Positions 17,418 through 25,860 of a DNA stretch of 43,672 nt are shown here, in pieces. Origin of the DNA: Nitrososphaerota archaeon (lineage in GTDB: Archaea; Thermoproteota; Nitrososphaeria; Nitrososphaerales; Nitrosopumilaceae); assembly GCA_028867275.1 (NCBI GenBank), contig JAGWGU010000009.1:1-43672 (forward strand), read 5' to 3'. The position numbers were made by a program, and so were the translations under genes. Below the pieces are notes generated by a model. The model did not search any database, was not told the origin of the DNA, and worked only from the letters and a program-made list of their open reading frames with translations. Within the stretch, counting starts at the first letter, position 1. Each line of letters begins with the position of its first letter.

Positions 17418-19006
17418 TGGAAGAAGAGCAGCAGATAATTGGCAGGGGTACATGGATTGACAAACTTGCAGACGAATTGCTGCAAAGAGAAAAATCACTT
17501 GGAAGAAAGACAGAACTAATTAGAGTTGAGAGTGGCCTTGGCGCATCAGGAATACCTCACATCGGAAGCCTTGGTGACGCAGTTAGGGCATATGGAGTAA
17601 AACTTGCCCTTGAAAACTTTGGATACAAGTCCGAATTGATTGCATATTCTGATGATCTTGACGGCCTGCGTAAGATTCCAGAAGGCTTGCCAGAATCACT
17701 AAAAGAACACATTGGAAAACCAGTCTCTTTTATCCCAGACCCGTTTGGGTGCCATGACTCGTATGGGTTACACATGAGCAGTATTTTGCTTGACGGTCTT
17801 GACAAGCTTGGAATCAAGTACAAGTTCCAGCGCGGTGTTGACACTTACAAAAACGGATTGTTAAAGGACCAGATTCATACAATTTTAATAAACAGTAAAA
17901 AAATTGGCGAAAAAATTGCAGATATGGTGGGCCAGGAAAAATACCAGGAAGCTCTGCCATATTTTCCAGTCTGTGTAAACTGCGGAAGACTGTACACTGC
18001 AATTGCATACGAATACCTTGCAGATGAAAAAAAGATCAAGTACAGGTGTGCAGATACAACAATTGGTTCAAAACCATTGAAGGGATGTGGTCATGAAGGC
18101 ATTGCGGACATCACAAAGGATCTAGGTAAGCTACCATGGAAGGTAGAGTTTGCAGCAAGATGGAGTGCATTTGACATTAGGTTTGAGGCATATGGTAAGG
18201 ACATTATGGATTCAGTCAAGGTAAATGACTGGGTCTCAGAAGAGATCTTGGGTTTTCCAGCACCCACTCATGTAAAATATGAAATGTTCCTTGACAAGGG
18301 AGGAAAAAAGATATCAAAATCACTTGGAAATGTGCTGACGTCACAAGCCTGGCTCCGATATGGTACCCCGAAAACAATTCTTCTTTTGCTCTACAAGAGA
18401 ATCACAGGTGCACGTGAAGTAGGAATTGATGACATTCCAGCACTGATGGACGAATACAATGAGCTTGAGAACATCTATTTTGGAAAGATAAAACTTGACA
18501 ATGAAACCAAGGCAATAAGATCAAAGGGACTGTACGAGTATGTCAATTTGCTAAATCCCCCCAAGACCCAGAGGTCATATGTCAACTATCGATTGCTAAT
18601 CCAGTTGTGTAAGATATTTCGAGAAAACAGAATTCCCCTTGTTACAAAAAAACTGTTAGAGTACGGCACAATAAAAGAATCAAGCCCAGAAATAGAGGAG
18701 CTCATCACACTTGCAGGAAACTATGCTGACGACTATGACAATCCGACAAAGGTTGAGATCCAACTAGATGACATTTCAAAACAAGTGCTTGGTCAATTGG
18801 TAAACATCTTGTCATCAGACCAAGAACCTATAGATTTGCAAAATACAATTTACCAGATTGCAAAAGATAATGGAATGCAGCCAAAGGATCTGTTCAAGAT
18901 GCTATACCAAATCATATTGGCATCAGATAGGGGCCCAAAGATTGGACCGTTGATAATAGACATAGGAAGAAAGAAGATATCTTCTTCAATTTCAGAATAC
19001 CTGTAA
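17417..19006 (+). CDS. lysS: class I lysyl-tRNA synthetase
   Basis: A 529-residue class I LysRS, the type used by most archaea in place of the class II enzyme. The HIGH-equivalent is PHIGSLGD at residues 47-54 and the KMSKS-equivalent is KKISKSLGN near residue 297. Conserved DDLDGLRKIPEGLP and a cysteine-rich CVNCGRLY...GCGHEG insert near 184-228 are typical. It charges tRNA-Lys with lysine. It overlaps elp3 by one base, placing two tRNA-related enzymes in one operon, and is followed three bases later by a small membrane protein gene. Confidence 0.95.
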   Translation: MEEEQQIIGRGTWIDKLADELLQREKSLGRKTELIRVESGLGASGIPHIGSLGDAVRAYGVKLALENFGYKSELIAYSDDLDGLRKIPEGLPESLKEHIGKPVSFIPDPFGCHDSYGLHMSSILLDGLDKLGIKYKFQRGVDTYKNGLLKDQIHTILINSKKIGEKIADMVGQEKYQEALPYFPVCVNCGRLYTAIAYEYLADEKKIKYRCADTTIGSKPLKGCGHEGIADITKDLGKLPWKVEFAARWSAFDIRFEAYGKDIMDSVKVNDWVSEEILGFPAPTHVKYEMFLDKGGKKISKSLGNVLTSQAWLRYGTPKTILLLLYKRITGAREVGIDDIPALMDEYNELENIYFGKIKLDNETKAIRSKGLYEYVNLLNPPKTQRSYVNYRLLIQLCKIFRENRIPLVTKKLLEYGTIKESSPEIEELITLAGNYADDYDNPTKVEIQLDDISKQVLGQLVNILSSDQEPIDLQNTIYQIAKDNGMQPKDLFKMLYQIILASDRGPKIGPLIIDIGRKKISSSISEYL

Positions 19007-19009
19007 GAT

Positions 19010-19198
19010 ATGGCACATAGTGAACACAATAGACCAAAGGGCAGTGGAGTGATACTGATTGCAATTGGAATACTGATCTTCTTTTTTGTTCCAAGATACT
19101 ATACAAAGGACTTGATAGGAGGTATGGTCCTCATAATACTTGGTTTTGTCTTGGGCGGAATAGGCTTTTACATTGCATTTCTAAAAAAACGAAGATAG
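19010..19198 (+). CDS. small two-TM membrane protein
   Basis: A 62-residue protein with two hydrophobic helices (about residues 13-28 and 36-57) and a basic end (KKRR). No family is recognised. It begins three bases after the lysS stop and is probably expressed with elp3-lysS. Function is unknown. Confidence 0.65.
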   Translation: MAHSEHNRPKGSGVILIAIGILIFFFVPRYYTKDLIGGMVLIILGFVLGGIGFYIAFLKKRR

Positions 19199-19253
19199 TT
19201 TTAGGCCACACCCAAAAGGAATACTTTTCTTACCTAGTACCAAAGTTCTATCC

Positions 19254-20057
19254 ATGGGACTTTTTGGACGCGCAAAGAGGGAACACGTAGAGGATACAAA
19301 GCAAGATGAGACAATCTCACCCCCAAGAGAAGAAAACACACAAGAGATAACAGACCTGAAAAAAGAGATCCAAGATACCGCAGTGATGCTTGAATCATAC
19401 TCTCATGAACTTGAAAAGGCAAAGGCAGAACTTGATGCAGTGACACTGGAGACAAACACTATACGCGGGGAGGTCAAGTCTGCAAGAGAAGAGATCCAAT
19501 CAATCAAAACAGAGCGAGATTTGATTTTAAGCCAGATAAAATCTGCAAAAGAGGAACTAGAACTTGTCAGGTCACAATATTCCAAGACAGAGGTGGAACA
19601 GACAAGACGGCAGATAAATGATGTAAAAGAAGAGTTGTCAAGAATAAACTATGAAAAGGGATCTACAGTAACAGAACTTGAATCTCTAAAGTCTAGCATA
19701 AATTTAGCAAGAGAAGAACTAGAAAAGATATCATCTTCAAGAGAGAATGAAGAGCGAGAGATTGAATCGTTAAAGTCTCAACACGAAATAAAGAAAAAAG
19801 AAATTTTCCTGTCCAAAAAAGAGTTGGAGTTTATTGAAACAGAGCTTGCAACAGTTGGAAGAAGCAACGATACCAAGAAAATTGTAGAGGCAGCAGGCGC
19901 AGTTGCTGCTGCAATAAATGCAAAGTATGAGGATACCAAGAAGGAACTCGAAATAGTAAAAGTCGCACTGGCAAGAACAAAGGAAGAGTATGAGAACACC
20001 AAAAAAGAACTCGAGTCCCTAAAAGACATTATCAATGCAAAAAATATCACAACCTGA
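19254..20057 (+). CDS. long coiled-coil protein
   Basis: A 267-residue, highly charged protein. From about residue 30 to the end it is nearly continuous heptad-like sequence rich in Glu, Lys and Leu, with repeated blocks such as SAREEIQSIKTERDL and TKEEYENTKKELESL. A short break near residues 200-225 is Ala/Val-rich (VEAAGAVAAAINAKY). The N-terminus MGLFGRAKREH is basic and could contact membrane or nucleic acid. It is not a full SMC protein, lacking Walker motifs. It is a possible scaffold; function is unknown. Confidence 0.72.
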   Translation: MGLFGRAKREHVEDTKQDETISPPREENTQEITDLKKEIQDTAVMLESYSHELEKAKAELDAVTLETNTIRGEVKSAREEIQSIKTERDLILSQIKSAKEELELVRSQYSKTEVEQTRRQINDVKEELSRINYEKGSTVTELESLKSSINLAREELEKISSSRENEEREIESLKSQHEIKKKEIFLSKKELEFIETELATVGRSNDTKKIVEAAGAVAAAINAKYEDTKKELEIVKVALARTKEEYENTKKELESLKDIINAKNITT

Positions 20058-20110
20058 TCATATCACTACAACTAGACAATCCTTTTATCATATGAAAATC
20101 ATACAAGCCT

Positions 20111-20341
20111 GTGAATGAGGCATTTGTCTTATTAAATGTCGATTACAAACAACAGCAAAACATAATCGAGACTGCAAAAAAAATCCCAATAGCTAAAGCA
20201 GTAAAGACAATTTATGGAATATACGATGTTTTGGTAATTCTAGAGTCAAACAGCATGCAGGACATCAAGACAGCAATTGATGTAGATTTACACAAAATTG
20301 ACGGAATAAACAACATCACATCACTTATTGCTGTAAACTAG
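20111..20341 (+). CDS. stand-alone Lrp/AsnC ligand-binding (RAM) domain
   Basis: A 76-residue RAM domain without a helix-turn-helix, paralogous to the protein at 14011 (shared EAFVLLNVD, YGIYDVLVILESNSM, DLHKIDGI pattern). The GTG start sits about 27 bases after a T-rich TATA-like element. The stop is one base before the thioredoxin-reductase-like gene, so the two are co-transcribed. It probably acts as a small-ligand sensor or as a partner of full-length Lrp proteins. Confidence 0.83.
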   Translation: MNEAFVLLNVDYKQQQNIIETAKKIPIAKAVKTIYGIYDVLVILESNSMQDIKTAIDVDLHKIDGINNITSLIAVN

Positions 20342-20342
20342 A

Positions 20343-21317
20343 ATGGCCCAAGAGTATGAGGTAATCATCATTGGAGGTGGACCTGCTGGACTTTCAGCTG
20401 GAATATTCATAGCTAGACAAAGAGTTTCATGTCTGCTAATTTCAAAAGACCTCGGTGGACAGCTAAACCTAATCCCAAAACTTGAGAATTATCCTGGAAC
20501 AATAATGTCAAGCGGGCCATTACTTGCAAAGACACTTGAAAACCAGTTTCTAATGTTTGGCGGAGAGATGATCTATGACACAGTAGAAAAAGTCGAAGAG
20601 ACAGAATCTGGACTGAGTGTCAAGACAATACGTTCAGAGTACAAGACCAAAGCCCTAGTTGTTGCACCAGGCAAAGTTCCAAACAACCTAGGAGTAGAAA
20701 ACGAATCCAACTTTGTAAACAAGGGAGTACATTATTGCACTAAGTGTGATGCACCGTTTTATCAGGGAAGAACAACTGCCGTGATTGGTGTTGGTGCATA
20801 TCTTTTAGAATCAGGCATCTTGCTTTCAAGGATGGCATCAAAAATTTATTTAATCTACAAGGGAGGTGCATTGGGCGGAGACAAGGAAATGATTGCATCA
20901 ATTGAAAAGAAAGAAAACATTGAGCTTGTTCCTCAGTCTTCTGTCAAGGCTATCTCTGGGACAAACAACCTCCAGTCAATTACCATAGTAAACAACTCCG
21001 GACAAGAAAAAGTTGTAAACGTGGACGGGCTTTTCATAGAGATGGGCTCCAAGATCAATCTTGATTTCATAAAACATTTGGTAAAGATAAACAGCAAGAG
21101 TGAGATTGAAATCACTGCAGATGGTAAGACTTCGCACCCTGCAATATTTGCAGCAGGTGATGCATCAAGCATTCCATACAAGCAGATCATAGCAGCGTGT
21201 TCTGGTGGTGCAACTGCAGGACTGTCTGCCTTTAACTATGTAGAAAAACTCAAGGGCAAGCCAGGAATACGGGCAGACTGGAAGAAGACTATCGGGGATA
21301 CAGTATTTCACTACTAG
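20343..21317 (+). CDS. thioredoxin-reductase-like FAD flavoprotein with atypical NAD(P) site
   Basis: A 324-residue pyridine-nucleotide-disulfide-oxidoreductase-type protein. The FAD motif GGGPAGLSAG is at residues 11-20, a redox-active CTKC pair at 132-135, and the C-terminal FAD segment FAAGDASSIPYKQIIAACSGG is present. The second dinucleotide site is atypical: GVGAYLLESG replaces the usual GGGNSA-type motif, and YKGGALGGDKEM replaces the HRR-type NADPH clamp. It may therefore not use NADPH, as reported for some archaeal TrxR-like enzymes. It is co-transcribed with the RAM-domain gene. The electron donor is unknown. Confidence 0.85.
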   Translation: MAQEYEVIIIGGGPAGLSAGIFIARQRVSCLLISKDLGGQLNLIPKLENYPGTIMSSGPLLAKTLENQFLMFGGEMIYDTVEKVEETESGLSVKTIRSEYKTKALVVAPGKVPNNLGVENESNFVNKGVHYCTKCDAPFYQGRTTAVIGVGAYLLESGILLSRMASKIYLIYKGGALGGDKEMIASIEKKENIELVPQSSVKAISGTNNLQSITIVNNSGQEKVVNVDGLFIEMGSKINLDFIKHLVKINSKSEIEITADGKTSHPAIFAAGDASSIPYKQIIAACSGGATAGLSAFNYVEKLKGKPGIRADWKKTIGDTVFHY

Positions 21318-21324
21318 TATAGTG

Positions 21325-22788
21325 CTAGTTTACGATTGGAGATTTGCCCAGTTGCCGTTTCAAGATAATTGAGAGCCCTATTGAGACACATGATATCAAA
21401 GTGGCAGTAAGAAATATCAGATTATACGAATCTGCATTAGGAAAGGATCCTGCAGCTCCGGCAAGCATTGTCTTGTGAGTCTGCATGTACATTGCAGCCA
21501 TTGCAGGACCAATAGAGGCGCCAACTATTCGTATCAACGTGCTCATCCCAAGTGATACCCCAATATCCTGTTTCGGAGTAGATAGCATGATGACATTCAT
21601 CGCACCTACATTTGTCAGCGACAGCCCAGTTGACAATATTGCAAGGTTGATAGAGACTAAAAGTCCTGTAGAGTGATTCAGGTAGAGATCTGCAAACCCA
21701 ATTGTGCTGATTATGCTTCCAGCAATTATTGGTTTTGTAGAACCAAGTTTTGATATGATAAAACCTGATGTCGGCCCAAAGATTAGCAAGACCAAGGCAA
21801 ATGGAAGCTGGATGTTGCTAGTCATAAGAGGATCTTCGCCAAATCCCAATGGTGATGGACTACGAACAAGAACAGGTATTGTTTGAAATACCATAAACAT
21901 TGACAGTCCAACAATCATTACTAGGATATTAGATGGCAGAATTATTTTATTTGTGAGAACTTTCATACTGACAAGCGGTGAGCTTGATCTTTTTTCGATG
22001 ATTGTAAAAAGTATCAAGTATATAATTCCAATCACTACAAGACCCATCACAGAAAATGAATTAGCGTCATCTCCAGTTTCCATCATTGTCAGTGCCATCA
22101 AAAACGCACCGATGGAAACTGTCAGCGTGATTGCACCTTGGATGTCTATCTTGTTTTTTGGACTTCCATTGAGCTGTTCTTTCAGATGGGACTCGTCAAC
22201 GTGTACAAAGCGTGCAATAATACCAAGCAATAGAATGACAACAGGAATTATTGAGAAAAATGTAGCATTCCAGCCATAGTTTTGTATCAAGTGTCCACCT
22301 GCAACAAGGCCAATGACAGCACCTGTTGCAAACATGGATGATATGATTCCCTGCCCTATTGCAAGCTTGCTTCTAGGAAACATCTCACGGATTATGCCAA
22401 AAGCAATAGGAAACATAGACATGCCAATTCCCTGGATTATACGAATTGCAAGCATTTGGTAGATGTCGGTGACAAATCCACCAAGGGAAACACCAATTGC
22501 ATAGATTCCCATCACTACAAGAAGCATCTTTTTGCGCCCATAGATGTCTGAGAGCTTGCCAGTAATGGGGGTCATGATTGCACCGGCAATTAGATATGCA
22601 GTTAGAATCCATGACGACGTGCCATACGATATGTGAAAATCTTTTATCAGATCAGGAATTGCAGGAACCAGCATGGTCTCAGCATACATTACCATGGTAG
22701 CAATCAAGCTAAGAATTGCAAGTGTCTTCCATGCAGCAGGAGAAATTTTTTCCTGTAGTCCGTTGTCACTTGACTTTGAAACTTTCAT
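21325..22788 (-). CDS. MFS multidrug exporter, DHA2 (EmrB/QacA-like)
   Basis: A 487-residue major facilitator with about 14 hydrophobic segments, as in the DHA2 drug:H+ antiporters. Visible motifs are the TM1 region PAIPDLIKDF, motif A GKLSDIYGRKKMLL after TM2 and the motif-C-like GMSMFPIAFGIIREMFP region. It exports amphipathic or toxic compounds by proton antiport; the substrate is unknown. The start is one base after the end of the marR gene, so the regulator and exporter form an operon, a standard arrangement for inducible efflux. Confidence 0.88.
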   Translation of the reverse strand: MKVSKSSDNGLQEKISPAAWKTLAILSLIATMVMYAETMLVPAIPDLIKDFHISYGTSSWILTAYLIAGAIMTPITGKLSDIYGRKKMLLVVMGIYAIGVSLGGFVTDIYQMLAIRIIQGIGMSMFPIAFGIIREMFPRSKLAIGQGIISSMFATGAVIGLVAGGHLIQNYGWNATFFSIIPVVILLLGIIARFVHVDESHLKEQLNGSPKNKIDIQGAITLTVSIGAFLMALTMMETGDDANSFSVMGLVVIGIIYLILFTIIEKRSSSPLVSMKVLTNKIILPSNILVMIVGLSMFMVFQTIPVLVRSPSPLGFGEDPLMTSNIQLPFALVLLIFGPTSGFIISKLGSTKPIIAGSIISTIGFADLYLNHSTGLLVSINLAILSTGLSLTNVGAMNVIMLSTPKQDIGVSLGMSTLIRIVGASIGPAMAAMYMQTHKTMLAGAAGSFPNADSYNLIFLTATLISCVSIGLSIILKRQLGKSPIVN

Positions 22789-22789
22789 T

Positions 22790-23278
22790 TTAGGTCATCC
22801 TGTTTATCTTTTTTACATGGACAATAGTCTTGTCAAGCTCAGAAAATGATGTCAAGTTCTGCGATATTTTTCGAAGCGTTTCAAGAGTTGTCTGGATATC
22901 ACTTTCAGAAATATTTTTGGCAGAAGACTTTCTTATCCTTAGAGCACACTCCATCATAGATTCCCATAGAGAGTCAGCCTTTTGTGTAAGATAAATTCGG
23001 TTTACTCGCCTGTCACTAGAATCAGGTTTTCTTTTTAGCAATCCTTCTTTTTCCATCCTGTCAAGTATTGGAACAAGTGTAGCCCCTTCAATTCCCACCT
23101 TGTCAGCAATCTCCTTTTGTGTAAGACCTGGCTGCATCACAAGTGCTCCAACTACACGCCATTGGCTTAGAGAGACGCCTGCATTTTTTCGAAGCTCAAT
23201 ATCAAAGGATCTCTGAAATGCCTTGGCAGTCATGTTTACGACAAACCCCATGCTGTTCTCAAAATCATATTTAATCAT
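22790..23278 (-). CDS. MarR family transcriptional regulator
   Basis: A 162-residue MarR-type wHTH dimer. The core reads VSLSQWRVVGALVMQPGLTQKEIADKVGIEGATLVPILDRMEKEGLLKRKPDSSDRRVNRIYLT, with the DxR wing typical of MarR. An ATG at 23296 could extend it by six residues, but the TATA box at 23309-23316 puts transcription start near 23285, downstream of that codon, so the ATG at 23278 is preferred. A palindrome (23288-23300) lies between TATA and start. It probably represses the drug exporter downstream and itself. Confidence 0.88.
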   Translation of the reverse strand: MIKYDFENSMGFVVNMTAKAFQRSFDIELRKNAGVSLSQWRVVGALVMQPGLTQKEIADKVGIEGATLVPILDRMEKEGLLKRKPDSSDRRVNRIYLTQKADSLWESMMECALRIRKSSAKNISESDIQTTLETLRKISQNLTSFSELDKTIVHVKKINRMT

Positions 23279-23287
23279 GCCTAGAGT

Positions 23288-23307
23288 ACTAATCATTAGT
23301 GTACTAA
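23288..23307. promoter_or_regulatory. MarR operator candidate
   Basis: ACTAAT-C-ATTAGT (23288-23300) is a perfect 6-1-6 palindrome, followed by GT and a third half-site ACTAA (23303-23307). It lies between the minus-strand TATA box and the expected transcription start of marR. A near match occurs at 36036-36051. Confidence 0.6.
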
Positions 23308-23308
23308 C

Positions 23309-23316
23309 GATATAAG
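23309..23316 (-). promoter_or_regulatory. TATA box for marR-exporter operon
   Basis: On the minus strand CTTATATC is centred about 34 bases before the ATG at 23278, giving a start near 23285. It decides between the two possible marR starts. Confidence 0.5.
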
Positions 23317-23341
23317 TCTTGATGACATAACCATCGATTTG

Positions 23342-23349
23342 CTTATATC
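23342..23349 (+). promoter_or_regulatory. TATA box for ferritin/Dps-like gene
   Basis: CTTATATC is centred 27 bases before the ATG at 23373. This supports a leaderless start there rather than the TTG at 23361. Confidence 0.55.
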
Positions 23350-23372
23350 TGAAACAGACTTTGACTCAAGTC

Positions 23373-23948
23373 ATGGTTAAAGAACCTAACGTAGTAGGAG
23401 TAAAAGTCCTAGAACAAAATGGTGTAAATGTAAATGAGCTGATAAAAGCCCTAGTTTACAATGCATCAGTAGAGTTTACGGCATACTATTACTTCACAAA
23501 TCTAAGAGCCCACTGTGTCGGAATGGAGGGAGAGGCATTAAAGGGAGTAATTGAGGATGCAAGATTAGAAGACCTAAGTCACTTTGAGTCTTGCTTGTCA
23601 AGAATCTATGAGCTTGGCGGAAAATTACCACTTGATGCTCAAGATTTCATCAAGATGTCAGGCTGTGAATTTTTGCAGCTTCCAACAAACCCAATAGACA
23701 CCAAGGCAATTTTAGAAAAATGTCTCAAGGCAGAACAAGGTGCCATAGTCAACTGGAACAAGGTGTGCAATATGACACATGGAAAGGACCCTGCAACATA
23801 TGATGTTGCAAAAGATATCCTCAGAGAGGAGATAGAACACGAGGCATGGTTTTTGGAATTATTATATTCAAGACCATCAGGCCACATGCGAAGAAAGTTT
23901 CCAGGAGAGAGACCCCACACCCACAAGCATTCAAGGGCTTTGGGTTAA
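23373..23948 (+). CDS. ferritin-like / Dps-like protein
   Basis: A 191-residue four-helix-bundle protein of the ferritin/Dps-like superfamily. Candidate metal ligands are Glu34, Asp67-x2-His70, Glu121 and Glu153-x2-His156 (REEIEHEAWF), the usual one-per-helix pattern. Dps-like proteins form hollow shells that oxidise iron with peroxide and protect DNA. The C-terminal tail is His/Arg-rich (RPHTHKHSR) and might bind metal or DNA. Cysteines at 98 and 131 recall Dps-like archaeal proteins with a thiol pair, though this is uncertain. It is divergent from marR with a 95-base shared promoter region. Confidence 0.85.
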   Translation: MVKEPNVVGVKVLEQNGVNVNELIKALVYNASVEFTAYYYFTNLRAHCVGMEGEALKGVIEDARLEDLSHFESCLSRIYELGGKLPLDAQDFIKMSGCEFLQLPTNPIDTKAILEKCLKAEQGAIVNWNKVCNMTHGKDPATYDVAKDILREEIEHEAWFLELLYSRPSGHMRRKFPGERPHTHKHSRALG

Positions 23949-24022
23949 CACCATTTTTCTTTTATATTTTTAAAACATCAGATAAATATCTACAAACAAA
24001 TCAGATATTTGGTAAAATACAA

Positions 24023-24535
24023 TTGATAGTTATTATATGTGGTCTGCCAGGAGTTGGAAAAAGCACACTTGCAAAAAATCTTGCACCAAGGATTAATGCC
24101 ATTGTCTTGTCTTCAGATAAAATTCGAAAGGAATTGTTTCCCATTCCAACATATTCTGTGCCTGAGCTAAAGTTAGTTTATGATGTGATGATCATCACTG
24201 CAAAATACCTCAATGACACAGGTGCAAACTGCATACTAGATGCCACATTTAATAGAGAAGATTCTAGAATGGAGGTAAAAAAGAAACTAGGGCTAGACGA
24301 CAGACAGTTTCAGATAATAGAGTGCTCTTGTCCAGAAGATATCGCCATTTCAAGGCTGGGGTCTCGCAAAAACGACTACTCTGATGCAACCATACAAGTG
24401 TATCAAAAAATGAAAGGTATACGCGAGCCTGTAAAGGTAGACCACATTACAGTAGATACCACATTATCCCCAGAGGAAAATGCTGTAAAGGCAGCAGAAT
24501 ACATTTCAAAAAGACTAGGCAAAAACTCAGGGTAA
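24023..24535 (+). CDS. P-loop kinase (AAA_33/zeta-toxin-like fold)
   Basis: A 170-residue NTP-dependent small-molecule or nucleotide kinase. The Walker A motif GLPGVGKST is at residues 7-15, followed by VLSSDKIRKEL, which resembles the substrate-binding region of AAA_33 kinases, and NCILDATFNRED as the Walker-B-like strand. The lid region includes ISRLGSRKNDYSDA. The frame is open back to 23846, but that part overlaps the ferritin gene; the TTG at 24023 directly precedes the first beta strand. The substrate is unknown. Its end overlaps a tiny convergent zinc-finger gene by nine bases. Confidence 0.8.
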   Translation: MIVIICGLPGVGKSTLAKNLAPRINAIVLSSDKIRKELFPIPTYSVPELKLVYDVMIITAKYLNDTGANCILDATFNREDSRMEVKKKLGLDDRQFQIIECSCPEDIAISRLGSRKNDYSDATIQVYQKMKGIREPVKVDHITVDTTLSPEENAVKAAEYISKRLGKNSG

Positions 24536-24658
24536 TTCTTCAGAGCTTGGTGCACAATACTTGTGGACCCATTTTCCTGCAGGATTTTTTGCAATCTCCT
24601 CGCCTGACTTGATTGGTGCGTTGCACTCTGAACACGTGGTCTTGAACTTGGCTTTCAT
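24527..24658 (-). CDS. 43-residue zinc-finger protein
   Basis: This small gene encodes 43 residues with a clear zinc-binding pattern: C9-x2-C12 (TTCSECNAP) and H32-x2-C35 (WVHKYCAPS), separated by a basic GEEIAKNPAGKW hairpin. The spacing resembles treble-clef or PARP/LIM-like half fingers. The frame is clean from ATG (24656-24658) to TGA (24527-24529). It probably binds nucleic acid or protein; function is unknown. It overlaps the 3' end of the kinase gene, tail to tail. Confidence 0.7.
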   Translation of the reverse strand: MKAKFKTTCSECNAPIKSGEEIAKNPAGKWVHKYCAPSSEELP

Positions 24659-24881
24659 GATATCATGGTACCAAAACCGAATAGATAAACCATCAAAGAT
24701 GCAAATAGGTGATAAACTTGGTCAACTCACTAGAACATTGTCTTTTTATCAGACCTAGATCAGAGTGATTGAAAAAATCAATAGACATCACCTCACAGAT
24801 AAGAAATTAACCCAAATGTAGAGAATGGAGCGAAAACATATCAATAATAGTCCAAATGCCACAATCCATTTCTGATGAAAC

Positions 24882-25814
24882 TTGTCAGTGTTTAGGAATG
24901 TTTCCAGCCTAGTCTTTTCACTACTAGTTTTGAGCATGTGCATACCTGCATACGCATTACAGTCAAACATGCTTGATCCAAATCTGCAAGTCACTTTAGA
25001 GTATCCAGACGTGGTAAGACAGGGAGACAAGTTTGTCTTGTCATCGATAATCAAGGCAACTGCAGACCAAGTATCAAATATCACTCTTTCAATATCCTCG
25101 CCTGAACTGTACTCTGCAAATAACACTTTTAGATTGGCAAAGCTTGCAAAAGATTCTACTTTTGGTAATGATTTTAAACTAGAGACAAAGAACGATACAC
25201 CCAACGGAGGATTTGTTGCAAATGCCCAAGTCACTTATTACATCAAGGGACTCTTTGATGCAAATCCAATCAAAAACACGTTCACCCATGCATTTAATCT
25301 CAATACCCAGTCCAGCCCAATTTTGAGTTTTGACATCCAGGCGCCAAGCAATGTATTTTCAGGAGAGCCTTTTTCGATAAAAACAACGATAAAAAACCAA
25401 GGTACCACCGTCCAGAACGTACAGGTTGTAGTATATTCAGATGATATCAACCTCGAAGGCAAAAAATCATTTTTACTTTCAAGCCTTGACTCGGGAAAAA
25501 GCTCGGAGTTTGATTTCTTGGTGAACACACCAAAAGATCTTGACATTCCAACCCATGCAGTGATCCATGTAAATGGTACATATCTTGACGATTCAAACCA
25601 GTCGCACTCGATTCAAGACTCAGTCAACATATTTGTAAGACATAGAGGCATAATGGAAATTGGAGACGCAAACGGAGTTTGGCTTGGTACATTTTTCATT
25701 GCACCAGTGGTGGGGGTTGGCACAATTGTTTCAAGTGTAATTGGTTTTTTCATATTCTTGTGGCATTTTAGAAACAGGAAGAAACAAAAAAAGAATAAAA
25801 AACCAAAGACATAG
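24882..25814 (+). CDS. membrane-anchored extracytoplasmic protein with CARDB-like domain
   Basis: A 310-residue surface protein. A signal peptide covers about residues 1-25 (ending AYA), and a C-terminal helix (about 272-295) is followed by a very basic tail. Between them are two beta-sandwich regions: one around residues 35-140 and a CARDB-like one around 150-250 with PSNVFSGEPFSIKTTIKNQG and SLDSGKSSEFDFLVNTP. CARDB domains mediate adhesion or cell-surface assembly. The start is TTG; the ATG at 24875 is out of frame. Confidence 0.72.
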   Translation: MSVFRNVSSLVFSLLVLSMCIPAYALQSNMLDPNLQVTLEYPDVVRQGDKFVLSSIIKATADQVSNITLSISSPELYSANNTFRLAKLAKDSTFGNDFKLETKNDTPNGGFVANAQVTYYIKGLFDANPIKNTFTHAFNLNTQSSPILSFDIQAPSNVFSGEPFSIKTTIKNQGTTVQNVQVVVYSDDINLEGKKSFLLSSLDSGKSSEFDFLVNTPKDLDIPTHAVIHVNGTYLDDSNQSHSIQDSVNIFVRHRGIMEIGDANGVWLGTFFIAPVVGVGTIVSSVIGFFIFLWHFRNRKKQKKNKKPKT

Positions 25815-25860
25815 CATCATCCTTAAATTACCTCAAACTAGAGCCAAGTTTGATCATACC

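Noticed and set aside
24788-25234. 148-codon minus-strand frame
   Set aside because: It lies opposite the N-terminal half of the CARDB-like gene, whose signal peptide and domain pattern are clear; the minus frame has no motif.
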